Source: Natronohydrobacter sp. (GTDB taxonomy: Bacteria; Pseudomonadota; Alphaproteobacteria; Rhodobacterales; Rhodobacteraceae). Taken from it: DNA of 9,318 nucleotides. Position numbers and translations under genes: made by a program. The number at the start of each line of letters is the position of its first letter. The first letter of the stretch is position 1. Location of the stretch: assembly GCA_007117255.1 (NCBI GenBank), contig SKGU01000364.1:1-9318 (forward strand). Direction: 5' to 3'. The notes beneath the pieces were generated by a model. The model saw only the letters and a program-made list of their open reading frames with translations, ran no database searches and had not been told where the DNA came from. This document shows, piece by piece, positions 1-6,599 of this stretch.

Positions 1-309
1 GGCCCTGTCGTGTCGGTGACGACCTTCAAGACCGATGAGGAAGCCTTGGCCATCGCCAATGACACGATGTACGGGCTTGGGGCCGGGGTCTGGACCCGTG
101 ACGGAACGCGCGCCTACCGCTTTGGCCGCGCGATTGAAGCCGGGCGCGTCTGGGTGAACAACTACCACGCCTACCCCGCCCATGCCGCTTTCGGCGGCTA
201 CAAACAGTCAGGTATCGGGCGTGAGACGCATAAGATGATGCTGGACCACTACCAGCAGACCAAGAACATGCTGGTCAGCTACAATCCAAACAAGCTGGGC
301 TTTTTCTGA
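1..309 (+). CDS. Aldehyde dehydrogenase, C-terminal part (5' end outside window)
   Basis: This is the last ~102 residues of an NAD(P)-dependent aldehyde dehydrogenase, which oxidises an aldehyde to the carboxylic acid in the cytoplasm. The reading frame is open from base 1, so the gene begins upstream of the window; the catalytic Cys and the cofactor fold are not visible. What is visible is the typical C-terminal catalytic/oligomerisation segment: 'GPVVSV' near the start, 'AIANDTMYGLGAGVWT', 'GRVWVNNYH', then 'FGGYKQSGIGRE' and the ending 'NKLGFF'. From memory, that ending and the 'YHAYPAHAAFGGYKQSG' stretch resemble the acetaldehyde dehydrogenase group (AcoD/ExaC-like), but the substrate is not certain. 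It is the only gene on the + strand, it converges on the RpiR gene at 417-1355, and a terminator follows its stop. It may serve aldehydes made by neighbouring enzymes or be unrelated. Confidence 0.93.
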   Translation, partial: GPVVSVTTFKTDEEALAIANDTMYGLGAGVWTRDGTRAYRFGRAIEAGRVWVNNYHAYPAHAAFGGYKQSGIGRETHKMMLDHYQQTKNMLVSYNPNKLGFF

Positions 310-327
310 TAACTGGCACGGAACCCC

Positions 328-359
328 TGCCCCGCCTGCACAACAAGGGCGGGGCATTT
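328..359 (+). terminator. Rho-independent terminator of the aldehyde dehydrogenase gene
   Basis: A perfect 9-bp GC-rich stem (TGCCCCGCC at 328-336 with GGCGGGGCA at 348-356) encloses an 11-nt loop and is followed by TTT. It begins 18 bp after the stop codon. The T tract is short and lies only on the + strand side, so it mainly fits the + strand gene. It might also stop the convergent - strand transcript, with less support. Confidence 0.75.
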
Positions 360-416
360 CCGCAGCGTGACATCAGCGACGATTGCTTCGCAACCCGCCT
401 GATATGCCGCCGAACT

Positions 417-1355
417 TCACAATTCGATTCGCAAATCCGTAATCAAGCGGTCTCGCTCTGCGAGGGCCGCCTTGGTTTCCGCCGGCTTTGCTGCCGCACA
501 GGCGTTGATCAGGCATTCCGCAGCAAGAATGAAGGTGGTCAGGGAATTCGACAGAAACCGGGTTTCATGCGGCACCAGAATGGCCGCATGGGACATCTTT
601 ATCAGCGGTGAATCCGCACGGTCAGTGACGGCCACAATTTTCACGGGCTTCTTGGATGCCACAGTCGCAACTTCTGCAACCTGCCGCGAATAAGGCGCGC
701 AGCTTGCGAGTATCAACACGTCTTGCGCATCCAGCGATGCAATGCCCTCTGCCAGACCAAGCGCGTTGGAATCCAGAAGATGAACATCTGAACGGATGAG
801 CCGAAGCCCATATACCAAAAATGTCGCAAAGGCATGGAATTGGCGGATGCCATAGACCATGGCCCTGGGGGCAGATGAAATCAGCGAAACCGCTTCGCGA
901 AATTGAACATCGTCATGCATCGACAGGAAGCGGTCGATATTTGCCTGATTTTCCCGGCACAAATGGACCAGCGCCTCTGAACTTTGCTCTTCGCCGCTGG
1001 CCAGAGCCTTGGCTGCCTGCTGACTGTAAAACGCACCAGGAGGGGTCATTGAGGCGTTCAGCAGCACTTGCTGAAAGGCCCCGAAACCCGAATAACCCAG
1101 ATTTCGTGCAAGTCGGGTCAGTGTCGACGGGTTTACCGCCAGTGCCTGCGCAAGCGCGGTGATCGAGAGCAGTGCCGGATTGCCCTGCAGTTCAAGGATT
1201 CGGGCGAGCGCGGCATGGGCTTTCGGTCCAAGCACCACATCAGACTCACCGCGCGAAATGCGCAGCATCAGTTCGCGCAACTGTTCCAGCGTTTCAGGTG
1301 GTTGGTCACGCAGCGTTGATACCGGTATAGATCGGGGCGGTCGAGGATTGGTCAT
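417..1355 (-). CDS. MurR/RpiR-family transcriptional regulator (last gene of the importer operon)
   Basis: The protein is 312 aa, the usual family length. Residues ~20-100 form the N-terminal HTH_6 domain, with the helix-turn-helix around 63-95 ('LLSITALAQALAVNPSTLTR'). Residues ~155-290 form a SIS-type domain that binds the effector in this family. Key stretches are 'SCAPYSRQVAEV' and 'AVTDRADSPLI'. The glycine-rich sugar-phosphate loop of classical SIS domains is not obvious, so the effector need not be a phosphosugar. The ATG at 1355 is supported by GGTGGAG at a normal distance upstream, and no better in-frame start lies before the conserved HTH region. This places the first 50 bp of the gene inside the end of the C45 amidase gene, which suggests translational coupling. 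A second protein of the same subfamily starts the neighbouring operon at 7472. It probably controls the local catabolic genes; whether it represses or activates is unknown. Confidence 0.93.
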   Translation of the reverse strand: MTNPRPPRSIPVSTLRDQPPETLEQLRELMLRISRGESDVVLGPKAHAALARILELQGNPALLSITALAQALAVNPSTLTRLARNLGYSGFGAFQQVLLNASMTPPGAFYSQQAAKALASGEEQSSEALVHLCRENQANIDRFLSMHDDVQFREAVSLISSAPRAMVYGIRQFHAFATFLVYGLRLIRSDVHLLDSNALGLAEGIASLDAQDVLILASCAPYSRQVAEVATVASKKPVKIVAVTDRADSPLIKMSHAAILVPHETRFLSNSLTTFILAAECLINACAAAKPAETKAALAERDRLITDLRIEL

Positions 1356-2325
1356 GAAAGCTCCACCTTACCCTGTCTTTCTCAACTGTCATGACGGCTG
1401 AAGCAAGGGTGTTCTCGTGATCCGGATCATCACACATGCTGCGATGGATCGGCAGACCAGCCCCACCAGTGTCGCGCAAAATCCGCAAGGGCGCGGTGGT
1501 CGGATCGGCCAGCAATTCATCCGCGCGGCGCTGGCGATCAGACGAAGACTGGGTGATCACCTGCGCAAGTGGCAGGTGCAAAGCGTGGTTCGCATGGGCA
1601 GACGGCATAGTGATCTGTTGGTGCGAAAACATGCCGCCGCCGAATTCCACGCTGTGCAATGTGTCATCCCCGGCTTGCGCCAGAGTGAAATGAAACCCGC
1701 CACACTGATTCTCACGGGCCAGAAGGTCGATTGCCTCTGCGGTTGTGGAGCAACGCAGCACTGCGCGGCCAAGTACCATCCGCGGAATCTCAGGTCGGGC
1801 ATCGCGTAGACGCAGATTGTTCACCGCCTGTGCGAGACCAGTGCTTGTCACCGCGAATGTGTGACCGGGAAGCGAGCCGGGGTAGCAACAGGCCACGAAC
1901 CCGGCACCTTTGGCGTCGGACACTTGCGCAATAAAGCAACTGCCCCGCAACTCTGGCAGACCATCTTCATTATGCGCAATCACCGGAGAGGTGCCCGGCA
2001 TCTGCACTGTCGTGCAGCCATCGGGAACGTTCGACATCAAATCGCCGCGACAATTCCACGCCATGACCTGCGAAAAAGGCAGCTCCAACCCATCTGCCAG
2101 CCCTTGCAGTTCTTCATGAATATCGGGGAAAAGCGCCTTCGTGCGTGCGGCGAGGGCCGCGACTACCGGATCATGGCGTGCATCCGTGACGGCTTGCCAG
2201 TATTCCAGCGCGCGCAGACGCTCTTGCACAGCGGTGCGCCCAGCGCGACCAAGCGCCAGCCCGATGTCATATGGCTGGCCAGTGGCACGCACCCAGCCCA
2301 GTTCAGCGACACCTGTTTCAGACAT
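1306..2325 (-). CDS. Peptidase C45 / acyl-CoA:6-APA acyltransferase-type amidase (autoprocessing Ntn hydrolase)
   Basis: The protein is 339 aa with no signal peptide, so it is predicted to be cytoplasmic. It fits the C45 family, whose type member is fungal isopenicillin-N acyltransferase. These proteins cut themselves before a Cys, which then becomes the N-terminal nucleophile of the beta subunit and hydrolyses or transfers an acyl group on an amide. Here 'PDGCTTVQ' gives Gly103-Cys104, matching the fungal cleavage site (Gly102-Cys103 from memory) and predicting a ~103-aa alpha and a ~236-aa beta chain. Asp121 in 'AHNEDGL' and Asn246-His247 in 'HANHALH' match positions conserved in the family. 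Bacterial members mostly have no proven substrate; an amidase on N-acyl amines or acyl amino acids is an inference. Its ATG overlaps the end of the glnQ-like gene by 8 bp and its 3' end overlaps the regulator by 50 bp, so it belongs to the importer operon and may act on the imported compound. Confidence 0.9.
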   Translation of the reverse strand: MSETGVAELGWVRATGQPYDIGLALGRAGRTAVQERLRALEYWQAVTDARHDPVVAALAARTKALFPDIHEELQGLADGLELPFSQVMAWNCRGDLMSNVPDGCTTVQMPGTSPVIAHNEDGLPELRGSCFIAQVSDAKGAGFVACCYPGSLPGHTFAVTSTGLAQAVNNLRLRDARPEIPRMVLGRAVLRCSTTAEAIDLLARENQCGGFHFTLAQAGDDTLHSVEFGGGMFSHQQITMPSAHANHALHLPLAQVITQSSSDRQRRADELLADPTTAPLRILRDTGGAGLPIHRSMCDDPDHENTLASAVMTVEKDRVRWSFHDQSSTAPIYTGINAA

Positions 2326-3049
2326 GCTGCAGAAAATCCTTCATCCGGTCATTGGGCGGGTTGTCGATGACATCACGCGGCGTTCCGTCCACGGCTATCT
2401 TGCCATGCTCCATGAAGATCAGGCGCGTACCGACCTGTTTGGCAAAGCCCATCTCATGTGTGACCACCACCATTGTCATGCCTTCGCCAGCAAGCGCGCG
2501 CATCACGTTCAGGACTTCCTGCTTCAATTCCGGATCCAGAGCCGAAGTGGGCTCGTCAAACAACATGACCTTTGGCTTGATCGCCAGCGCCCGCGCGATG
2601 GCCACACGCTGCTGCTGTCCCCCCGACAATTCCGAGGGCTCATGATTTGCCTTCTCGGCAAGCCCAACCTTGGCCAGCAACTCTTTTGCAAGTTCGCGGG
2701 CATCGCTGCGGCTTAATCCCCGCACTTGCTGCGGTCCGAAAGCCACGTTCTGCAGCGCGGTCATTTGTGGAAACAAGTTGAACTGCTGAAACACCATACC
2801 CGCTTCCTGACGGATTTCGCGCATCACCTTGTTACCGCCCAACACGCTCATACCATTGACGATCAGATCACCGCCTGTGATCTGCTCCAACCCGTTGATG
2901 CAGCGCAAAAGGGTTGATTTGCCAGACCCTGACGGGCCGACCAGCACGACGACTTCGCCCTTATGGATGTCCAGATCAACTTCATCCAGCACCTTGAGAG
3001 GGCCGAAATGCTTGGACACATTGCGAAACTGAATGATGGCGTCGTTCAT
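2318..3049 (-). CDS. glnQ: Polar amino acid ABC transporter, ATP-binding subunit (GlnQ-like)
   Basis: The protein is 243 aa, full length for the family. It is the cytoplasmic ATPase that powers the importer. Walker A is GPSGSGKST at 38-46, the Q-loop glutamine is near 88-89 ('MVFQQFNLFP'), the signature LSGGQQQR is at 141-148, Walker B VMLFDEP at 161-167 and the H-loop His is 198. From memory of E. coli GlnQ the match runs through most of the protein, including 'FKNVSKHFGP'-like and 'FLQHV' ends, so it is closer to GlnQ than to the AapP/BztD type I would expect in alphaproteobacteria. It overlaps the permease gene by 4 bp (ATGA) and has a ribosome binding site GAGGA upstream. The next gene, a C45 amidase, starts inside its last codons. 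The name follows similarity; the transported compound is not proven to be glutamine. Confidence 0.96.
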   Translation of the reverse strand: MNDAIIQFRNVSKHFGPLKVLDEVDLDIHKGEVVVLVGPSGSGKSTLLRCINGLEQITGGDLIVNGMSVLGGNKVMREIRQEAGMVFQQFNLFPQMTALQNVAFGPQQVRGLSRSDARELAKELLAKVGLAEKANHEPSELSGGQQQRVAIARALAIKPKVMLFDEPTSALDPELKQEVLNVMRALAGEGMTMVVVTHEMGFAKQVGTRLIFMEHGKIAVDGTPRDVIDNPPNDRMKDFLQHV

Positions 3050-3702
3050 AGGATCCTCATACGTTTTTCAATCATCCGAAGCGCCAGCGACAGCACACCC
3101 GTCATGATCAGATACATGATCGCAACCGCTGTCCAGATTTCCACAGCCCGAAAGTTCGCGGCCATGATTTCCTGGCCGGTACGCGTCAACTCACCTACCC
3201 CGATCACGATAAACAGCGATGTATCTTTCAAACTGACAATGAACTGATTGCCCAACGGTGGAATAAGCCGACGGAACGCCAGAGGTCCGACAATGTGAAC
3301 AATGACCTTCCAGCGCGGCAGTCCAATCGCCAACCCTGCTTCTGTAAGTCCCTTGGAAATGGACAATACCGCCCCGCGCACGATTTCAGCGATATATGCA
3401 CCGGCGTTGATCACAATGGCCAGAATTGCCGTCGTCATCGGATCGATACGGATCGAGGCCAGCACCGGAAGCGCGAAATAGAGGAACATGACCTGCACGA
3501 CGATAGGTGTGCCACGGATGACCTCGATATAGACGAAAGCAATCGCGTTGATCAGTGCATTGCCATAGGCGCGCATCAGCCCGGCGATTGCACCTAGGAT
3601 AACGCCCCCAAGAAGACCGACTACCGTAATATGAATCGTGACTTGCGCACCTTTGATAAGCTGCGGAATGAAATCGAGAATGATCAGCCAATTGACTTCC
3701 AT
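3046..3702 (-). CDS. glnP: Polar amino acid ABC transporter, permease subunit (GlnP-like)
   Basis: The protein is 218 aa, typical of the HisM/GlnP permease family, and is an inner-membrane protein with several hydrophobic segments (about 20-42, 53-80, 90-107, 150-170 and 185-210). The family loop that contacts the ATPase begins at Glu121 ('EAGLAIGLPRW') and includes 'PPLGN'. 'EVIRGTPIVVQVMF' and 'LKDTSLFIVIGVGELTR' are nearly the same as I recall in E. coli GlnP. Only one permease gene is present, so it probably works as a homodimer as in GlnHPQ. The ATG at 3702 has an AGGGG-type ribosome binding site. A gap of 91 bp holding a strong hairpin separates it from the binding-protein gene, and its stop overlaps the ATPase start by 4 bp. 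Confidence 0.96.
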   Translation of the reverse strand: MEVNWLIILDFIPQLIKGAQVTIHITVVGLLGGVILGAIAGLMRAYGNALINAIAFVYIEVIRGTPIVVQVMFLYFALPVLASIRIDPMTTAILAIVINAGAYIAEIVRGAVLSISKGLTEAGLAIGLPRWKVIVHIVGPLAFRRLIPPLGNQFIVSLKDTSLFIVIGVGELTRTGQEIMAANFRAVEIWTAVAIMYLIMTGVLSLALRMIEKRMRIL

Positions 3703-3740
3703 GAGCGCCCCTCGTGATTGGTCTATTCAGTTGTCGGTCA

Positions 3741-3777
3741 GTCCGGACGGGACAAGAAAGCCTTGCCCCGTCTGGAC
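3741..3777 (-). other. Strong hairpin between binding-protein and permease genes
   Basis: Positions 3741-3756 and 3762-3777 form 16-nt arms around a 5-nt loop. On the - strand transcript there are 14 Watson-Crick pairs, one G-U pair and one A-C mismatch. No T tract follows, so it is not a typical terminator. Such structures after the binding-protein gene are known in ABC operons (for example malE-malF) to protect the upstream mRNA and reduce downstream expression, giving excess binding protein. That role here is inference. Confidence 0.75.
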
Positions 3778-3793
3778 CTCTGCCTCACAAGGC

Positions 3794-4534
3794 TCAATTG
3801 CTCGGTGGGGTGGTTCCGAACCATTTCATGTAGATTTCGTCATAGCGACCATCTTCACGCATATTGGCCAGCGCCTGATTGACAGGCTCGACCAGTTCGG
3901 ACCCTTTGGGAAAGCCAATGCCATATTGATGTGCCATCATCTGTTCACCCACAGCCTTGACGGCGCCGTCGCCAGCAGTGGCAATATAATACAGTACATT
4001 CGGGGTATCATGCATCGCCGCATCAACCCGCCCGGTGCGCAATTCCAGATAGGCATTATCGATATTCGGGAACTGGCGCAGGGTTGTGTCAGTGAAATTA
4101 TCGCGCGCGTAGTCAGCCGCCGAGGTTCCCGTCCTAACAGCCAGGGTCTTACCCGCCAGATCAGCTGAGCTTTCAATCTCACTGTCAACAGGAACCATGA
4201 TCAGAAACCCGCTGTCATAATACCCGTCAGAGAAATCGATGACTTCAGCGCGATCCTCGCGGATCGTGATGCCGGCGAGCGCGACATCGACCTGACCGGT
4301 CTGCAGGCCGGGGATAATGCCGTTGAAGTCCATCGGGCGCAGTTCAAATTCCAGTCCCAGCTCGTCTGCGATGGAGTTCCACATATCGATGTCAAAACCG
4401 ACATACTCGCCATCCTGCATGAACTCGAAAGGAACGAAAGCCGTATCAGTCGCAACGACGAGCTTGTCGGCAAGTGCCGAATTGACGCCGAGCGCGAGTG
4501 CTGCGGCTGCGAAGAATGAAAGGGTGCGTTTCAT
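3794..4534 (-). CDS. glnH: Periplasmic polar amino acid binding protein (GlnH-like, SBP_bac_3)
   Basis: The protein is 246 aa from the ATG at 4534, chosen because it gives a clean signal peptide (residues 1-22, cleavage after 'NSALA' before Asp23) and has GGGAG just upstream. An upstream in-frame ATG at 4618 would put 28 odd residues before the signal peptide and run through the regulatory repeats. The mature protein follows E. coli GlnH closely as I recall it ('VATDTAFVPFEF', 'LRQFPNIDNAY', 'HDTPN', 'MKWFGT'). Ligand residues seen: Asp30, Gly88, Thr90, Arg95, His175, Asp176. Two differ from GlnH: the Lys115 equivalent is Arg134 and the Gly119 equivalent is Ser138, so the ligand may not be glutamine. 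It captures the substrate in the periplasm for the GlnP/GlnQ-like subunits and is the first gene of the importer operon. Confidence 0.95.
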   Translation of the reverse strand: MKRTLSFFAAAALALGVNSALADKLVVATDTAFVPFEFMQDGEYVGFDIDMWNSIADELGLEFELRPMDFNGIIPGLQTGQVDVALAGITIREDRAEVIDFSDGYYDSGFLIMVPVDSEIESSADLAGKTLAVRTGTSAADYARDNFTDTTLRQFPNIDNAYLELRTGRVDAAMHDTPNVLYYIATAGDGAVKAVGEQMMAHQYGIGFPKGSELVEPVNQALANMREDGRYDEIYMKWFGTTPPSN

Positions 4535-4556
4535 GGTGACTCCCTGCTGCTTTGTT

Positions 4557-4607
4557 TGTGCAAATTTAAAACATATCATGTACACATGATGCAAATATGT
4601 TTGCACA
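4557..4607. promoter_or_regulatory. Nested inverted repeats upstream of the importer operon (putative operator)
   Basis: This AT-rich stretch lies 23 bp upstream of the glnH-like start. It holds three nested inverted repeats: TGTGCAAA at 4557-4564 with TTTGCACA at 4600-4607; AAACATAT at 4569-4576 with ATATGTTT at 4595-4602; and ATCATGT at 4575-4581 with ACATGAT at 4584-4590. The position and symmetry fit an operator overlapping the operon promoter. A clear -35/-10 pair with normal spacing could not be picked with confidence. The ATATGTTT element also appears in front of the RpiR-aminotransferase operon. Confidence 0.65.
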
Positions 4608-4634
4608 CTCTGCAGCACAAGGCAAACTGAATCA

Positions 4635-4672
4635 TTTCAGCGCGCAAAATCCGTCTGGATGGCGCGCTGAAA
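4635..4672 (-). terminator. Long hairpin after the aminotransferase operon (possible terminator)
   Basis: A perfect 11-bp inverted repeat (TTTCAGCGCGC at 4635-4645, GCGCGCTGAAA at 4662-4672) lies 43 bp beyond the stop of the CMD-family gene and just before the importer promoter region. A smaller inner stem, ATCC/GGAT, sits in the loop. There is no real T tract on the - strand side, so termination is plausible but not certain; it could instead protect the 3' end of the mRNA. Confidence 0.55.
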
Positions 4673-4714
4673 GGGGCGTTTTCAGATTACATGGGGAGGG
4701 CGGTAGTCTGGCTT

Positions 4715-5269
4715 TCAGCCTGGCATAGCAAGGGCGGCGGGCAAATCTGCAAGCCTTTGTGTGATATCATCATCCTGTGGGCCGTTGGTGCTTTTAAGCA
4801 AGAAACCCAGCGTAAGATACATGCCGACTGTCGCCATCAAATCCAGCAAGCCTTTTCGCCCGACCACCGCCTCAATCGCTTTCATCTGGTCAGGCGACAG
4901 CCGTGCATTATCAACAAGCGCATCCACAGCGCCCGCCAATAGCGCATCATCCGGTGCCATCTCCAGAACTGATCCGCGCATGCTTCTGATTTGCGCGTCA
5001 CTCAAGCCCGCATCAAGGCCGCGGATCACATGCTGACCCCACTCATAGTCACAGTCGAGCCTGCATGCGAGGCGCAGAATCACCACTTCGGCGCGCTGGC
5101 GACCCAGAGCATTGTTCCGAACGACATGCATTCGCAAATCGGCCCAGGCGCGCAACAAGTCGGGATGATGCGCCATCAGACGATAAACATTCAGTTGCCC
5201 TGCGAATCCATCTCTCATATCGGCAATTTCAGCCGGCCACTCGGCATCTGTCAGGGGCGCGAAGTTCAT
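4715..5269 (-). CDS. Carboxymuconolactone decarboxylase (CMD/AhpD-like) family protein
   Basis: The protein is 184 aa, all-helical in prediction, with no signal peptide. The family core is residues ~35-85: 'RNNALGRQRAEVVILRLACRLDCDYEWGQH'-type sequence, with Glu61, Cys73, Glu76 and His80. Family members include gamma-carboxymuconolactone decarboxylase and the AhpD peroxidase. AhpD uses a CxxC pair, but only one Cys is seen here (Cys73 in 'LDCDYEW'), so a thiol-disulfide role like AhpD is unlikely. Its reaction is not known. The start overlaps the aminotransferase stop by 4 bp (ATGA) and has no strong ribosome binding site of its own, so it is probably translated by coupling and works in the same pathway, perhaps on the carbonyl product of the transaminase. 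That pathway role is inference. Confidence 0.88.
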   Translation of the reverse strand: MNFAPLTDAEWPAEIADMRDGFAGQLNVYRLMAHHPDLLRAWADLRMHVVRNNALGRQRAEVVILRLACRLDCDYEWGQHVIRGLDAGLSDAQIRSMRGSVLEMAPDDALLAGAVDALVDNARLSPDQMKAIEAVVGRKGLLDLMATVGMYLTLGFLLKSTNGPQDDDITQRLADLPAALAMPG

Positions 5270-6591
5270 TTGTGCAACGCGGCATCAACCGCTTCAGCCA
5301 GTCGCCCTGTAATTTCAGCCAGATCAGCTTCGGTCACTATGAACGGCGGCGCAAGCAACACATGATCGCCGCGAACCCCGTCAATCGTGCCGCCCATCGG
5401 ATAGACCATAAGCCCGCGCGCCATCGCCTCGGACTTGATCTTGGCATGCAGCTTGCGCGACGGATCGAAGGGGGCTTTGGTGTCGCGATCAGCCACAAGT
5501 TCGATCGCCTGAAACAGACCCCTACCCCGGATATCACCCACATGATTGTGCTGGCCAAAAGCAGCCTGCAATTGCGCATTCAGCACCGTGCCCATGGCCT
5601 GCACATTTGCAAGCAGGTTGTCGCGCGCGATCACCCGCTGCACGGCCAGCCCAGCCGCCGCCGCCATTGGATGGCCCATATAGGTGTGACCATGCTGGAA
5701 AAACCCGGTACCGCCCGCGAAAGCATCAAAAATCTTGCGGCTCAGAAGCGTGGCCCCGATGGGTTGAAAGCCACCGCCCAACCCCTTGGCAACCGTCAGA
5801 AGGTCTGGCGCGATCCCATCATATTCGCAGGCATAGCGATAGCCTGTCCGCCCCATGCCGCACATCACTTCATCCAGGATCAGCAAAACCCCGTAGCGAT
5901 CACAGATCGCGCGAATGCGCTTGAAGTAGTCAGCAACCGCAGGAACTGCGCCAGCCGTGGCCCCCACCACTGGTTCTGCGATGAAGGCCGCAACTGTGTC
6001 GGGGCCTAGCTCCAGAATCTTCGCCTCCAGTTCACCGGCCGCGCGAGCTGCATAGTCCGCATCGGTTTCGCCCTCATGCTGTTCACGATATGCGAAACAG
6101 GGCGCGATGTGATGCGCCTCCATCAAAAGGGGCTTGAACTGCGCACGCCGCCATTCGTTGCCGCCTGCGGCAAGCGCACCTAGCGTGTTGCCATGATAGC
6201 TTTGCCGCCGCGCGATGATATGTCGGCGCTGGGGCTGACCGGTTTCCGTGAAATACTGACGCGCCATTTTCAGAGCTGCTTCTACCGCCTCGGACCCGCC
6301 TGACAGCAGGTAGACATGCTCCAACCCTTCAGGTGCGCCAGCAATCAGGTTATCTGCCAGTTCCTCAGCCACTTCCGTAGTGAAAAAACCTGTATGCGCA
6401 TAGGCAAGCTTGTCCAGTTGTGCATGCAGCGCCGCGATCACATCCGGATGTGCATGCCCCAGACAAGACACCGCAGCCCCGCCAGAAGCGTCGATATAGG
6501 TCTTGCCCTGATCATCCGTAAACGAAATCCCGGACGCACTGACAGCGCGGCGCGGGGGCGTGTGAATCGAGCGGTGCAGCAGATGTGTCAT
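5266..6591 (-). CDS. Class III pyridoxal-phosphate aminotransferase
   Basis: The protein is 441 aa, normal for class III transaminases (omega-amino acid, 4-aminobutyrate and diamine types). These move an amino group, often a terminal one, to pyruvate or 2-oxoglutarate. Visible cofactor residues are the phosphate-binding 'SGGSEA' at 97-102, Tyr132-His133-Gly134 stacking over the ring, Asp240 in 'ILDEVMCGMGRTG' pairing with the ring nitrogen, and the Schiff-base Lys269 in 'VAKGLGGGFQPIG'. All are intact, so it should be active. The substrate cannot be told from sequence alone. It is the second gene of an operon, 8 bp after the RpiR regulator and overlapping the CMD-family gene by 4 bp. Next to two amidases and an amino acid importer, it probably deaminates an amine or amino acid released from an amide (inference). 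Confidence 0.95.
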   Translation of the reverse strand: MTHLLHRSIHTPPRRAVSASGISFTDDQGKTYIDASGGAAVSCLGHAHPDVIAALHAQLDKLAYAHTGFFTTEVAEELADNLIAGAPEGLEHVYLLSGGSEAVEAALKMARQYFTETGQPQRRHIIARRQSYHGNTLGALAAGGNEWRRAQFKPLLMEAHHIAPCFAYREQHEGETDADYAARAAGELEAKILELGPDTVAAFIAEPVVGATAGAVPAVADYFKRIRAICDRYGVLLILDEVMCGMGRTGYRYACEYDGIAPDLLTVAKGLGGGFQPIGATLLSRKIFDAFAGGTGFFQHGHTYMGHPMAAAAGLAVQRVIARDNLLANVQAMGTVLNAQLQAAFGQHNHVGDIRGRGLFQAIELVADRDTKAPFDPSRKLHAKIKSEAMARGLMVYPMGGTIDGVRGDHVLLAPPFIVTEADLAEITGRLAEAVDAALHK

Positions 6592-6599
6592 GGTATCTC

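Noticed and set aside
1861..2716. Overlapping + strand open frames opposite the C45 amidase and glnQ-like genes
   Set aside because: They are antisense to strongly conserved proteins and show no recognisable domain.
4535..4618. Upstream ATG at 4618 for the GlnH-like protein
   Set aside because: It would add 28 residues before a normal signal peptide and cross the operator-like repeats; the ATG at 4534 has a good ribosome binding site.
5065..6009. Long + strand open frame (314 codons) opposite the aminotransferase and CMD-family genes
   Set aside because: It lies antisense to two clearly conserved genes, spans their junction, and its translation is rich in Arg/His/Pro without any known motif; it is a GC-driven shadow.
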